Positions 23,097 through 34,457 of a stretch of DNA of 64,000 bases are shown here, piece after piece. The notes beneath the pieces are model-generated. The model saw only the letters and a list, made by a program, of their open reading frames with translations, did not search any database and was not told the DNA's origin. Each line of letters opens with the position of its first letter. Positions within the stretch are counted from its first letter, which is position 1. Source of the DNA: Evernia prunastri (taxonomy: Eukaryota > Ascomycota > Lecanoromycetes > Lecanorales > Parmeliaceae); the NCBI GenBank assembly GCA_003184365.1, contig NKYR01000032.1:275383-339382 (forward strand), given 5' to 3'. Both the position numbers and the translations under genes were made by a program.

Positions 23097-26000
23097 ATGA
23101 CGATCAAAGAGCCTTCCAACCGTCGTGTCGTCCCACAGTTCAATCCCTATGTCCCATCGAATCGACAGAGCGCTGTCTATCCGAGTTCTCCAAGCTGGAC
23201 TAACAGTCAACGCACAAACTCAAGTATGAATGTCAGTGGTCCTGTAAACGCCCGGTTCCCACATATCAAGGATCTGCAGGGAAAGGCGAACGCTTCCGTG
23301 AGGAATATTGACCCTCACATGCCGGTACGTAAACTCTTTAGTCATTATCAATTCCTTCCGGCTCTCAACGTCTTTATCTGAGCTTTGACTCATATGAAAT
23401 AGATTCGCTCTCTCTTGAGCCGCGCGCAGGAATCTACAGGCCAGGTTGAGACGTGTGTCAGCTTCAAGCGACCAGACAGGGCATATGTGGAATATCTTGT
23501 CAGCTCAGAGCTGTTACTCAACATCATACCAAAGCACAAGGACTTTCCCGCCTTCAATGATCGAGGAGACTCGCAAAAGATATACAAGTCCTTGCGTAAG
23601 GTCAGTGACAAGACCCCGTGGTCAGGCATTTGTTCTCAAAATGAATTGGCCCACAAGAGACTGCGGGTCAGGAGCATAAACGCTGACGAAGTTTGCAGCA
23701 AAATGTGACGCAACACGAAATGTTGCGACAGATCTATAACGTGATTGTCGAAGATAATCTGAGTAGCGGTGTCAGACCCTCGGACCAATATTCGTCCTCA
23801 CGTCCTTCATCAATCTATTCAGATACAAACGAAGTCTCTAATGGCCATCAACGACCACTTTCAATGCCGGATACCCCGACTACCAGTAAAAGAATGACGG
23901 ACGAGCTCTTCTTGCCGTCATCGCAAACGACGTTTCAAACATCCGGGCAGTATCAACCCCAACCACAGGCGGCATCAATAGCGCAAAGGGCCCGGCCAGT
24001 CGTGCGTCCCAAGCCGTTGGGACTTCAAGCTGTATCAAATTCTCGTGGTACATCCCCTCACCCTACCTCTGACGATGCTCTTGCCGAGCGCTTCTCCCAT
24101 CTCAGAGTGCAACGAAAGAACCTGCCAGCAAGGCCTGCGGAGGGACAACGTAACGTATCACACAATGGCCTTGTCGAGGTGCCTTCACCTACTGAGTATA
24201 CACCCTCATCTTCTGAGGATTCGGCTTCGCCTGCCTACATTCCTCCACAGTCCGAAGGACCACCTTCGCCTGGAAAGCCTTCTGGGCCGCGTGAAATGCA
24301 ACCACCTACATTCCCTCCACCTCCAAAACTTCCTCCACCGCCTCCAAAGATACCTCTAAACCTCCTGACAGAGACACAATTACCAAGAGCACCGAGTCGT
24401 GCCTACAATCCCTCCAAAAGCGTCGTCGCGACAAACCTGCCCACCCTCAATAGAAAGCGGAGTGTAATCGGAACGGACTCCCATTCGCCGCAGTCTTTCA
24501 AACGATTTTCAGGGCATTTACCGTCGGCAAATAGCTACTCTCAGTCTACGAGATCAAGTGCGAGCTTTGAAGGGGTCCCGCTTGCGCAGACCCTGTCGGC
24601 GGAGACGCGTCATAGAACGTCAATATCCGCACCTGAGCTCTATGAGCGTCTCCAGACCTCCGGTGTTCTTCTGATCGATGTTCGAAGTCGTGAGGAGTAC
24701 GACCAAGGCCATATCTTTGCTAATTCGATCATGTGCATCGAGCCTTTAGGTTTAAAGGCAGGGCTTTCGGCCGAGGAATTGGAAGAACGATTGGTGGTTT
24801 CGCCCGAAGTTGAAGTTTCCCTTTTTGAGCTTAGAGACGAATTTGATCTGGTTGTCTACTATGATCTGAAGACCTCTTCGACTGGATTCCTTACTGGGCC
24901 CCCAGCTGGGACCGAAGCTGATGCATTGAGAGCTCTTCATGATACTCTGTACGAATTCAATGCCTACAAGCCGCTGCGCAGACGACCTTTAATGCTAAAA
25001 GGGGGCCTTGTCGCCTGGGCTGAGCTTGTGGGTCCTCAAGCTCTTGTTACTTCGAACTCTGCCGCTTTAGTTGGATCTCGAACCGTGTCAAGAAAACCCG
25101 GAAGGCCAATTGGGCGCGTTCCCATGGCGAGCGCAAATTCGAGCTTAGAGGTGCGAAAGCGTAGACTCAGGGATCAGAAACCACTCAACCCCGACGAAGA
25201 GAAATCGTGGCTTGAGACAGCATCGAGGGAGGAGGTAGACCCGGCGGATTATCGACACGCCCAAAGCGATGGAGATACAGATTCGAACAGCGATGAGCCT
25301 AGGTCACCATTCATCCAAACGTACGAAGACTTCCTGAGAAGGTTCCCCGAGGTTTCGCCAATGCAGCAGTCAATGATGGTCTCATTGCCTCCGCCGCCAC
25401 CACGGGCTCGACAGCCAGTACCGCCGCCTCCAGAACGATCATTACCCAGTGTACCTTTACGGCCACCTCCTGCAGTCCCTCGGCCCAGTTATAGTGGTGT
25501 GACAGAACGAGAATCTACTCAATACCCTCCAACTTCGCGACAGTCCTCGTCTAGACAACATCCACTGTACACATCGAGATCTATCTCTCACTACCTAAAA
25601 CTCCCAAGAACAGGCCTCATCAATTTTAGCGTGACCTGCTACATGAATGCCACCATTCAGTGCCTTCTCGCCACCATACCCCTGTCACATTATTTTCTAG
25701 ACAATAAATGGAAGGACCAAACCCAGAAAAATTGGAAAGGCTCCAACGGTATCATGCCCGGCATCTATGCCAACCTCATTCGTAGTCTTTGGAAAGACGA
25801 CGTCCAAGCTATCCGTCCAAGCTCCCTGCGCAGCTTTTGTGCACGACTCAATCAGGAATGGGGTGTGGACCGCCAGCAGGACGCTAAGGAATTCTTTGAT
25901 TTCCTAGTCGACTGTTTGCACGAGGATCTCAACGAGAATTGGAACCGTACTCCTTTGCGACCGCTTACTTTGAGAGAAGAGATGGACCGCGAGCGTATGC

Positions 26001-26728
26001 CTATCCAGACAGTCTCGAGAATTGAGTGGAACCGTTACACGCACCGCGAGAAGTCCTGGATCTCAGACCTCTTTGCAGGCCAACACGCTTCCCGGCTCCG
26101 TTGTACGACTTGTCAAAATACTTCTACCACTTACGAGGCCTTCTACAGCATTAGCGTTGAGATCCCACGCTCTTCCGGCAGACGACCTTGGGATATTCAC
26201 GATTGCCTGCGCAGCTACTGCCACGAAGAGAGGCTCAGTGGGGACGAAGTGTGGAAGTGCCCACATTGCAAATGTGAGAGGGAGGCGACGAAGCAGATTA
26301 CGATCACGAGAGCGCCACAATTTCTAGTCGTGCACTTCAAGCGCTTCGAGATGCAAAAGGGTCAGAGTGCGAAGAAAGTGCATACGCCCATTGGCTTCCC
26401 ACTGTTTGGCCTGGACATGCAATCCTACATGATTTCTCAAGCCTCCAAAGAAGCTCATGATCACTCAAGGATGGACGAGCCGATCAGAGATGCAGCAACA
26501 ACACCACCTTACCTTTACGATGCGTATGCTGTCATGAGACACATAGGCACTTCGGGAAATGGCGGTCACTATATATCGCTTGTCAGAGACGCCGCGAGAG
26601 GTAACATTTGGCGCAAATTCGACGATGAAAGGGTCACAGATTTTGATCCCAACAAGCTGAAGCCAGATCAAAGGCTTCAGAACGAGCAGGCGTATTTGGT
26701 GTTCTACGGGAGAGCTGTTGCGCGGTAA
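23097..26728 (+). CDS. Ubiquitin-specific protease with rhodanese domain (Doa4/USP8 type)
   Basis: A cysteine protease that removes ubiquitin; the Doa4/USP8 group works at endosomes on ESCRT cargo. Three exons (23097-23324, 23403-23600, 23699-26728), all phase 0, give 1151 residues. There is a USP8-dimerisation-like helical region at ~77-145 (YVEYLVSSELLLNIIPKHKD), a Pro-rich linker, a rhodanese domain at ~445-610 (VLLIDVRSREEYDQGHIFAN), and further PPPP stretches. The catalytic domain starts at ~780 with Cys box TCYMNATIQCL and has His box GNGGHYISL near the end. Two CxxC pairs (CTTC, CPHC) form the zinc finger. The Cys box reads GLINFSVTCYMN rather than the common GLxNLGNTCYMN. It sits directly beside VPS27. 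Confidence 0.93.
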
Positions 26729-26927
26729 TGTTCGATATCGGTTGGACTGAATTACGATTGGGTTTTGAAAGAGCCCTTGGGAGGGCCCTCGCAAGAGAGT
26801 TTGCATTGGCACGGCGTTTGGGCCATAGAGTCCATTTTCATGGCATTTTAGCGTCTCATGACTGATGTGGACCCATTTCAAGCTGAAGCTGAATTCATTG
26901 ATGGCATATGAACACTTCCTCTAATCT

Positions 26928-28042
26928 CTACCGCCTCGCACCTCCAATCTCCTTCCCCGCTCGATAACTCGTCACCTTCTCCCACTCCACCTTCTGCCTC
27001 GTTACGGGCAACTGCCTCCTGAGACTCTTGAACTCCCCCTCACTCAACCTGCTAAAGCCCCTGTTCAACTCCTCCTGCCAGCCCCTCTCCACCTTTGCAA
27101 TCGTCTTCATGATCTCGCCCGCCGACGCATTCGCCGCGCTCGGCGGAAGCGTCTTCGTGGTGAGCAACCGCACGTTCCCGTCCTCGTAGTAGTGCACGTC
27201 GCACTTCAGGGTGCCGGTCAGAGTGCTCGTTGCCGGGTGGTAGAGGTAGGTTGTGCGGAGGCGGCCGTTCCAGAAGTTGGAAGGGGAGTACTTGTTCGAG
27301 ACGAGGAGGATGGCGAGGGAGGAGTCGGTGGGGAGGACGGCGTGCGTGGAGGACGGGTAGTGTTCGCGGGCGTGAGCGGCGAGGGTTTTCGAAAGGGAGG
27401 TTCTGGGAAGCAGGAGGGGGGTGTTAGTGTCGTGGGTACGTTTTGTCTGCGTGCTTGGGACGCCTGGGGGTGGACCGTACATGAGGTCTGTATGCTCCGA
27501 CTCGAGGGCGTATGATTGCACATCTGACGCTTTCTACCCTCTCCTGTCAGCCATTCCCTCTTCTTCCTGACCTGTCGGACGCTCCATACTTGTGCTATAT
27601 GGTCGAACAGAAACGAGCTCTGGCTCTCGGCATCATAGTATCGCCCATCTCCGAGCGAATTATATGAGCTGATTAGGACCTGATCTCCACACAATTAGAC
27701 TCTATTTGCCCTTTTCGAATTATATGTAGGACTGTTCTCACATTCTTTCCACTACCAGATAGCTTGACCGTAGTCATCTGATCCTCATTGTACTTTTGGA
27801 ACGCTGGACGAGCTTTCTCGAGGAGAGATGGGTCGTCTTCGGTCAGGGTCTTGATATCTGTACAGTGTGAGCCGTGGACACTCATCATCTGACAGCAGAT
27901 TTATAATGTACCGTTTACGACATCTGCTAGCTGGGGAAGTATGTCAGATTGTGTCAACGTAGCACATGCGCGAAGGGCATACCTCCCCAGGCGGAGCGCC
28001 TTCAATGAATGCGGAAACCGCTGCGACGTTATTTGAGGCCAT
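26928..28042 (-). CDS. F-actin capping protein alpha subunit
   Basis: The alpha subunit of the CapZ heterodimer, which caps actin filament barbed ends at cortical patches and endocytic sites. Six exons are inferred: 28042-27983, 27930-27912, 27857-27742, 27679-27590, 27533-27481 and 27402-26928. The second is only 19 nt. Phases agree and the product is 270 residues, the family length. Recognisable blocks are IEGAPPGELADVVN at the N-terminus, YNSLGDGRYYDAES, and the signature NKYSPSNFWNGRLRTTY. Third codon positions in the last exon are notably C/G-rich. Assignment is firm; small shifts of exon borders are possible. Confidence 0.92.
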
Positions 28043-28337
28043 GATGGGCCCGAAATTCAATCAGAATGTTCTTTATGCCGCATGGGCAAACCGAAGGCGG
28101 GTATTTAAAGAGATCGTATTTATTGAGCGGGAGTGCTGTTTGGGGCGAGACCAGATCGTCTACGGACTACCAAACGACAAGATGGTTCATTGCTACGGAT
28201 GTTGTTGATCGTAGCAGCACCGCAGTCTTTATATGTCTTACATGTTGTTATTGATGAATAGCCGCATTGTATGCTCCAAAAAAAACAATTCGCCGATGGG
28301 GTATCGCAATGCAAATAACCGCCAGCACCCTCTGCCG

Positions 28338-30468
28338 TCACTCAATGCTCATGTTCATCAATCCATCATGAGTGTCGGTCATCCCTTGTAGTCCCACCCG
28401 CTTCGAAGGTCCTCCGGACCCATTTATGCTGCCGCTGCTGCCTGCACTGCTCACTCTGTCCCCAGATATATGGACGCTAGGAACCTCGCGACTACCCTTT
28501 GGGGTGCCCCACCAGCCCCCATCGCGCTGTAAAGGCGACTGCGGAAGGATTGGAGTGTTTTGGAGGCTCAGCCCTGGCGAGACAGCACGACGTTTGAAGT
28601 AGTTCGGATCGAAATCATCATCTCGCATGCGCTTGTTGTTGCCTTTCTTCGGCATCTCGAAAACGGTGGTCTGGGTCGTAGATGCCAGAGACTCCTGTGA
28701 GTTGGATGGCCTTGCAGCCGTTTGGTGTGGAGTGGAGGGCTGCAAAGACCCTATCGGAGTGTCCATGTTCATGTCTTCACTCATACCAGAAGGGCTCTCT
28801 CTCGGTATGATCGGCGGCGGAGGTGTTCGCATTCGCTCGTCAAAATTATTCCAGAAGGCCGAGCCTCCAGAATTTTTGATGGCCTGATGTGAGAATGCAC
28901 TTGAGGAGCGCCGACTGCAGTTATCTTCAACATTCATTGACGGATCTTCAGAGATGTTTTCCGAGCTATCCAATGGACCAGCTGTGGCAGTCAGATTGGG
29001 CGAGGACGCTGCCGTGGTTGGTTGCGAAGGGTGGAGATTTAGGTCGCTATCCGCATCACTTTCCCGAACCTGTCGAATAACTTCGGCCTCTCTACGGACT
29101 TCACTATCGATGGGCGCCCCTTCTTCAAGAAGCGCAGCTCGAATCCGTGCAAAGCCCTTGGTCTTCGGCTAGAGACTGTATGAGCATAGGGCAAGAGGAA
29201 ATTACAGAACGGTTGATTGTATCTGTCACAGAGGTCAGACTTACCAGCATATTTCCTCTTCGTGACACTGCCTTTCGAATGACATTCCTACGTTCATCCA
29301 TATTTGGTGTCACCGGTGTTGGTATCGGCACGTCTTCATGTGAATGCATTCGAAGAAGCCCTTCGCCGTCGCTTTGCTCTGCATCAGATAGCTGCATGTC
29401 GTTCGTGCCCAAACTTAAGCTTTCTCTCCTTGAGTTCATCTCTTTCTTTGAGGGTTCATCCAGAAAGTATCCTCCATTCATGCTTATACTGCTCTCAATG
29501 CTTCTCAGCAAAGGAGGTGAGGACGGCCCTGGGCTATGCAAGGAGCTTTGTCCACTGGCACTACTCGAGCTCATCCTTTTCCTCCGTGATTTTACGCGAT
29601 GTCTTTGGTAGCTCATCAATTTTGAGGCTGCGGGGGAAAATGCGCCGATCCCGTCTCCGCCAGGGCTTGATGCGGCTGAGCCAAAGGGATTGCTATATCC
29701 GTTCCCCAAATGATTGAAATGTGGTGTCATGTGAATTGTATCATCATCTTCTCCGTTGTCCATCACTTCATCTCCATCTGAGGATGTGCTGCCTGAATCA
29801 TACTCCATCACACTAGAGCTCCCCACAGAGCTTGATAGAACTGTTTTCTCAGCGTTCGCCATCGTAGACCAAAGGAGATTTGGTATGCTATTTGGGGATT
29901 CTGGCACACTAGGATTGTTTGGTGGACTAAAAAGGCTTTTGCGCGGCATCATGCTGCCTCGAGACCCAACAATGGGAGAAGATTCTGGAGACGACTCGGC
30001 TAATGTGGAATGATGTAGATTTGTCGCAGCTCTTGAGAAGTCCATTCCCCGTGATCTTCTCGGTAGTACAGAGGAAGGCGAGGGGAATGATGCTGCTGTC
30101 TCTGGTTTGGGTGAGACAGGGACGCGCTTGGTCAAGTTGGCTGTACTTGTGCTACTAATATCTCTCGGTGGCATCTGTAGACTCAGGCCTCGAGGAACGG
30201 CACTGGGTCGTTTGGGAGTGACAGGACCGGATGCGACACTGAGGTCATCCTTGGAGGCTCGCCGAGAATCGATGAATAGAGGAGATGGTGACAATATCGA
30301 CTTGAAGCCTTGAGAGGACCAAGGCCTGCGTTTCTTCGGGTGTTCCGGCGGTATCTCCAATCCAGAGTTCTCATTGCCCGGTTCGCCGCTGCCATTTTCA
30401 GCCTCTTGATGGGTCATTTGACTCGGCAGCGGCGCCTCGTGTTGAATTTCTCCCTCTAGATCGGCCAT
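28338..30468 (-). CDS. Conserved-looking disordered protein, ~684 aa, function unknown
   Basis: Two exons, 30468-29245 and 29168-28338, joined by a 76-nt GTAAGT...CTAG intron, give 684 residues. The sequence is Ser/Pro-rich with a basic KKRRPW patch and many SP sites. One ordered-looking block spans the splice (MDERRNVIRKAVSRRGNML then PKTKGFARIRAALLEE). A second basic motif (KKGNNKRMRDDDFDP) follows. These suggest a nuclear phosphoprotein. The frame is open upstream to 30570, just after a CCTAAC branch-like sequence and an AG, so a short upstream exon is likely and the true N-terminus may differ. I do not recognise the family. Confidence 0.75.
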
Positions 30469-30570
30469 TAACACCTCAGAGTCACTTTGGCTGCTTCTGT
30501 TGTCTCCGAAGATGGCAGATCTAAGCTGATCCCTTGCAACATGCTTAACGCGCGAACTTTTCGAGTTCAA

Positions 30571-31452
30571 CTTCAGTCAGTTAGGACTGGAGGTTCGTCA
30601 TACGCGCCGTTGCCGCGTCGCCAAGCCAAAGGAATGTGTCCCCTACTTTAATAGGTCTAGAGTGACCGCCGCTTAGAGGAGGTTTCCGAGAATAACATGA
30701 ACGAACGATTCTGCGAAGATGGAAGGAACAGCAGGGAGGATTACCTTGATATGGAGGATAAGCGGGAAGGAGAAGGTAGTAGAGGATGACAAACGGCACA
30801 CGACGAATGGTGGGACATAGCGTAGTTATTCGCAGCCAACAATGTATTCTCATAAATCTCTCCAAGCATTTCGATACTCTACAATTTAGACGACTTTGGC
30901 CTGCGTTCCAAGCCTACTTTAAACAATCTAAGTCGGAAATCCTGTCACCTCAATGAATCGGCCTGCATTTGATTGCGTTTAATCACAGCATCAGGGCCTA
31001 TCTCACCGTTCAAAATCTACTTGCTACTGAAGCCACAGCCAAGCCGTTCAACAGAGTGGCATTTGGAGAAGTCGAGCACGAGACTGATCCATGGGCGAAA
31101 ACGGCTGCTCGACGGTTGCACAGTGTATCACGCTAATTCATCGCATCGACTAGGCCTCAGATCACGTGTCTACAGCCGCCAATTGGGAAAGACAGTCAAA
31201 TCGAAGTACATTTCGTGTTCATCAAGAGTTCATCAGGGATATTGTGGAGATATTCGTATTGAGCTACCTGAAAACGTATACACTTTTGGTGCTCGTACGC
31301 CACAACTAGGACCACTAAGCAGGTCTGATTACCCCATAAGTATGACTCAAGATGTATAGATGAATAAGCAGACCTATTTATTCAAAGAGCATAATTCAAG
31401 ATATATATATAGATCCTACTATCCTGACTTAGATTATTTCCTTCACGCATTG
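30571..31452. other. Intergenic region, divergent promoters
   Basis: About 880 bp between a minus-strand and a plus-strand gene. A minus-strand frame with ATG at ~30853 is open for about 90 codons and could hold the missing first exon of the neighbour, but no splice solution was convincing. A TATATATA run at about 31402-31411 lies 40-50 bp before the chosen decarboxylase start. Confidence 0.35.
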
Positions 31453-32997
31453 ATGGAGGACATTAAGGATTTGGCCTGTTTGGAAAATGCCCACGCCCAC
31501 GCGTTGGAGATTCTCCAAAAGCAGTCCAGCGCAGTACTGCCAGAATTGTCCGCGTTGGAAAACGCAAGGTCCACCCTCTTTCGAACTATTCCTCAGCACG
31601 GCTGGGGCATAGAAAAGGCCACGCATCATATCCTGCAAGACATTGCTCCCGCCCTAAATGCGTCAAGCCTTTCTCCAAATTACTACGGCTTCGTTACAGG
31701 AGGCGTTACGCCCGCAGCCAGAGTCGCCGACAACCTGGTCTCAGCTTATGATCAGAACCCCGCGGTTCACCTGCCAGATCAAACGGTGGCCAGTAATGTG
31801 GAAGACCGGGCCCTGCGGCTCCTGATGGATCTCCTGTCTTTCGATCAAACAGAGTGGTCGGGCGTTTTTAGTACTGGAGCTACGGCGAGTAATGTTCTCG
31901 GATTGGCTTACGGCCGCGAGTATATTCTCAATGAACGTATCAAAAGCCGCTTGGGGCCTGACTCGGAAGAGAGCGTCGGATCCCTCGGCTTACTCAAAGC
32001 CTGTCGCGTAGCCGGCGTCGAGGAGATCAACATTTTTACCACCATGGCGCATTCCTCTCTGTTCAAGGCTTCGAGTATCTTGGGAATGGGCCGAGCTTGC
32101 GTTCATGATGCTGGAACATCGAGTGGCTGTCTCACCTTCGATCTGCAGAAATTAGAACAGCGACTGAAGTCTGGTCATCACAACAGCGCTTCGATTGTCG
32201 TGGTCTCCTGTGGTGAGGTCAACACGGGTCTCTTCGCAACCCACAGCCTTGCAGAAGTCCAAGCCTTGAGGAACCTCTGTGATAAGTATGGGGCCTGGCT
32301 GCACGTCGACGGAGCCTTTGGTCTCTTCACAAGACTTCTCGATGGACTGCCCGAATTCGAGACCGTAGCGCAAGGTGGGCTAGGCTTGACATTAGCCGAC
32401 TCGGTTGCTGGCGACGGGCACAAGCTGTTGAACGTCCCCTATGACTGTGGCTTCCTCTTCTGCCGTCACCCAAGCATTGCTCAGCGAGTCTTTCAGAATC
32501 CAAACGCCGCCTATCTAAACACCAAAAATGCGGCCACAGACACGATACAGTCGCCAATGAACATTAGTATAGAAAATTCGCGGCGCTTCAGGGGACTACC
32601 GGTGTATGCGACCCTGGTGGCTTACGGCCGTGAGGGGTACGTAGACATGCTCAAGAGACAGATCCGCTTCACGCGAGCGGTGGCTGCACATATCTTTGAT
32701 CATGCAGATTTCGAGCTCCTTCCCAAGGATGTCTTCAAAGAAAAAGCCAGCATCGATAAGAACATCTTCATCATCGTGCTTTTCAAGGCCAAGGACAAAA
32801 AAATGAACGACACGCTCGTTAGAAGGATCAATAGGAGCTCAAAAATGTACGTGTCAGGGACTGCGTGGGATAATTGTCCAGCGACCCGGATTGCGGTCTC
32901 GAATTGGCAAGTTGATCCGGATCGTGACCTACACATTGTGAGGACGGTTCTCGCGAACGTACTCAGCGAGTGGTCAACAGAAAGCTTAGATACTTAA
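31453..32997 (+). CDS. PLP-dependent group II amino-acid decarboxylase
   Basis: A pyridoxal-phosphate enzyme of the glutamate/aromatic-L-amino-acid decarboxylase superfamily (group II). It is an uninterrupted frame of 514 codons from ATG 31453, the typical length. Visible features are the substrate-domain block LSPNYYGFVTGG, VFSTGATASNVLGLAYGRE, the aspartate pairing with the PLP ring (WLHVDGAFGLF), and the PLP-binding lysine in VAGDGHKLLNVPYDCGF. The frame also has an ATG 31 codons upstream (31360), but that segment is AT-rich and overlaps a TATA-like run, so the later start is preferred. The amino-acid substrate cannot be told. No biosynthetic partner genes flank it. Confidence 0.88.
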   Translation: MEDIKDLACLENAHAHALEILQKQSSAVLPELSALENARSTLFRTIPQHGWGIEKATHHILQDIAPALNASSLSPNYYGFVTGGVTPAARVADNLVSAYDQNPAVHLPDQTVASNVEDRALRLLMDLLSFDQTEWSGVFSTGATASNVLGLAYGREYILNERIKSRLGPDSEESVGSLGLLKACRVAGVEEINIFTTMAHSSLFKASSILGMGRACVHDAGTSSGCLTFDLQKLEQRLKSGHHNSASIVVVSCGEVNTGLFATHSLAEVQALRNLCDKYGAWLHVDGAFGLFTRLLDGLPEFETVAQGGLGLTLADSVAGDGHKLLNVPYDCGFLFCRHPSIAQRVFQNPNAAYLNTKNAATDTIQSPMNISIENSRRFRGLPVYATLVAYGREGYVDMLKRQIRFTRAVAAHIFDHADFELLPKDVFKEKASIDKNIFIIVLFKAKDKKMNDTLVRRINRSSKMYVSGTAWDNCPATRIAVSNWQVDPDRDLHIVRTVLANVLSEWSTESLDT

Positions 32998-33265
32998 GTA
33001 TTACTGTGTGTGATTATAGAGTAGGAATGTATCGAACTTGGATACCTTATTTGATTGACTCGGTCCACTTATGCGTGATGGCTAAAGCTGATGCGACAAC
33101 GTTTCGAGGCCTTGGACACCACCTGCACGCCTTTTTACAGATCGCAAGATTCCAAGTTTGCGTAACTTCGCTATTTCCGACGTTTAGCTGATGACCATAA
33201 CTCCTGGCGAGGCCTAATAGAGTGGAGGCACAATTTCAATTTGTTTCTTCCGCTGTATAAGACCA

Positions 33266-33418
33266 TCACTTCTTTTTCTTCTCCATTGCCTCCATCTTCT
33301 CCTCCAAAGTTGCAACATACGTATGAATCTTCTGCACCGCCGCTTGAAGCGCCTGCGTAGATGCAAGACAAATCAGCTTGTGGTCTTCGACTAGAGTGTG
33401 TGAAATAGGCGATCTCAT
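33266..33418 (-). CDS. Putative 50-aa coiled-coil microprotein
   Basis: A short frame from ATG 33418 to TGA 33266, with an in-frame stop 11 codons upstream. It encodes 50 residues with a regular helix-forming second half (QALQAAVQKIHTYVATLEE) and a lysine-rich end. The heptad-like spacing of Leu, Val and Ile and the clean ending look more like protein than chance. It could equally be the last exon of a gene whose earlier exons were not found in 33419-33659. No family is recognised. Confidence 0.35.
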   Translation of the reverse strand: MRSPISHTLVEDHKLICLASTQALQAAVQKIHTYVATLEEKMEAMEKKKK

Positions 33419-33659
33419 TGAAAGTCTATCGAACGAGCATGACCCAATCTATAAGCCCAAAAATGCATGATCCAGGAGTCTCGGTGTCAATCCCTCCTCA
33501 CCCCGCCATTATTGCCATCTCAACTTATTAGAAAGTCGCCATCAGCTCGTATGCCATTGTAATCGTACAGTCGTCTATCGATCGTCTATTGGGACCCCGT
33601 ACGTATGTATGATACAATGCCCACACAAAGCCTATCAAATGCCGCCACAATGTATGCAT

Positions 33660-34084
33660 CTAAATAGCCACACGCTCGTACAACTCATCAACGGAATCTC
33701 TACTGACATAGATATCCTCTGTGAGCAGCTCATTCGACACCTTGTATTCCTCCAGGATATAGTAATAGGTGCCCGCGCCCGCGAGGGTGGACCCGAGGAG
33801 GAAGCCGAACATCCTGCAGCGCGATAAGAACAAGTCAGCTACTTGTGGTCTCGATGAAGCCAACCAGGAGGGTAGACAAGGCAGATAGGGGTCAGGTTCG
33901 ATGGAATAGGGGCTTTCACGCACCCTCCTCTGAAAGCGCCGACGGGTTTCCGCACTGGCATTGCGGTGGCTGTCGCGTCTTGCAGGCGAGCTGATGATTG
34001 GAACGTTCTGGAGGTACGGAGGGGAGAGACAGTGGAGGTTTGGCGGAGAGCGCGCATTGAAGGGGCGAGTATTTTGGAGGCCAT
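33660..34084 (-). CDS. Small mitochondrial membrane protein, 104 aa
   Basis: Two exons, 34084-33924 and 33813-33660, joined by a 110-nt GTGCGT...CAG intron, give 104 residues. The N-terminus is a basic, Ser/Thr/Arg-rich amphipathic presequence without acidic residues (MASKILAPSMRALRQTSTV), pointing to mitochondrial import. One membrane segment follows (MFGFLLGSTLAGAGTYYYIL), then a short acidic helix. This layout resembles a conserved family of small fungal mitochondrial proteins of unknown role. It is divergent from the MYND gene. Localisation is an inference from the presequence. Confidence 0.75.
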
Positions 34085-34457
34085 GGTGAAAGGGTGGAGT
34101 CTTGCTGAATTGTAGGTTGCTCGATGGTGTTGGATTACTGGTTTCGGGATGTGGAAAAGAGGGTGGGTGTGGAGTGAGAATTTTCAGAGTATTTACGTTC
34201 AGTGGGGAACAACGTTGGGGAATCAATGGTTGAACGGGTATGAAAAATGGCTCGTGCTCTTCCGCGATGCAGTGGCGATCACGAAACCTTGGCGCTAGTT
34301 TATTTTTGGCTTTGTTGTTAGTGGCTGGCTCCCTTTTTACGTCCGTATCTCTTCCACTTGCCCTCTCCTTGGATCTGTACTTTTCAATCGGGTTTCCACT
34401 GACATTTATTGTATCAATCACTCTATATTGAAAAGAACTCGTTAATTGGCCTACAGC
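34085..34457. promoter_or_regulatory. Divergent promoter region
   Basis: 373 bp between the divergent starts of the mitochondrial protein and the MYND protein. No distinct motif stands out. Confidence 0.45.

Noticed and set aside
22736..23143. Minus-strand frame between VPS27 and the protease gene
   Set aside because: Protein-like for only ~20 residues, it overlaps the protease start region, has no recognised family, and its candidate introns are too short.
31360..31452. Upstream ATG giving 31 more residues to the decarboxylase
   Set aside because: The segment is AT-rich, overlaps a TATATA run and resembles leader or promoter rather than coding sequence.
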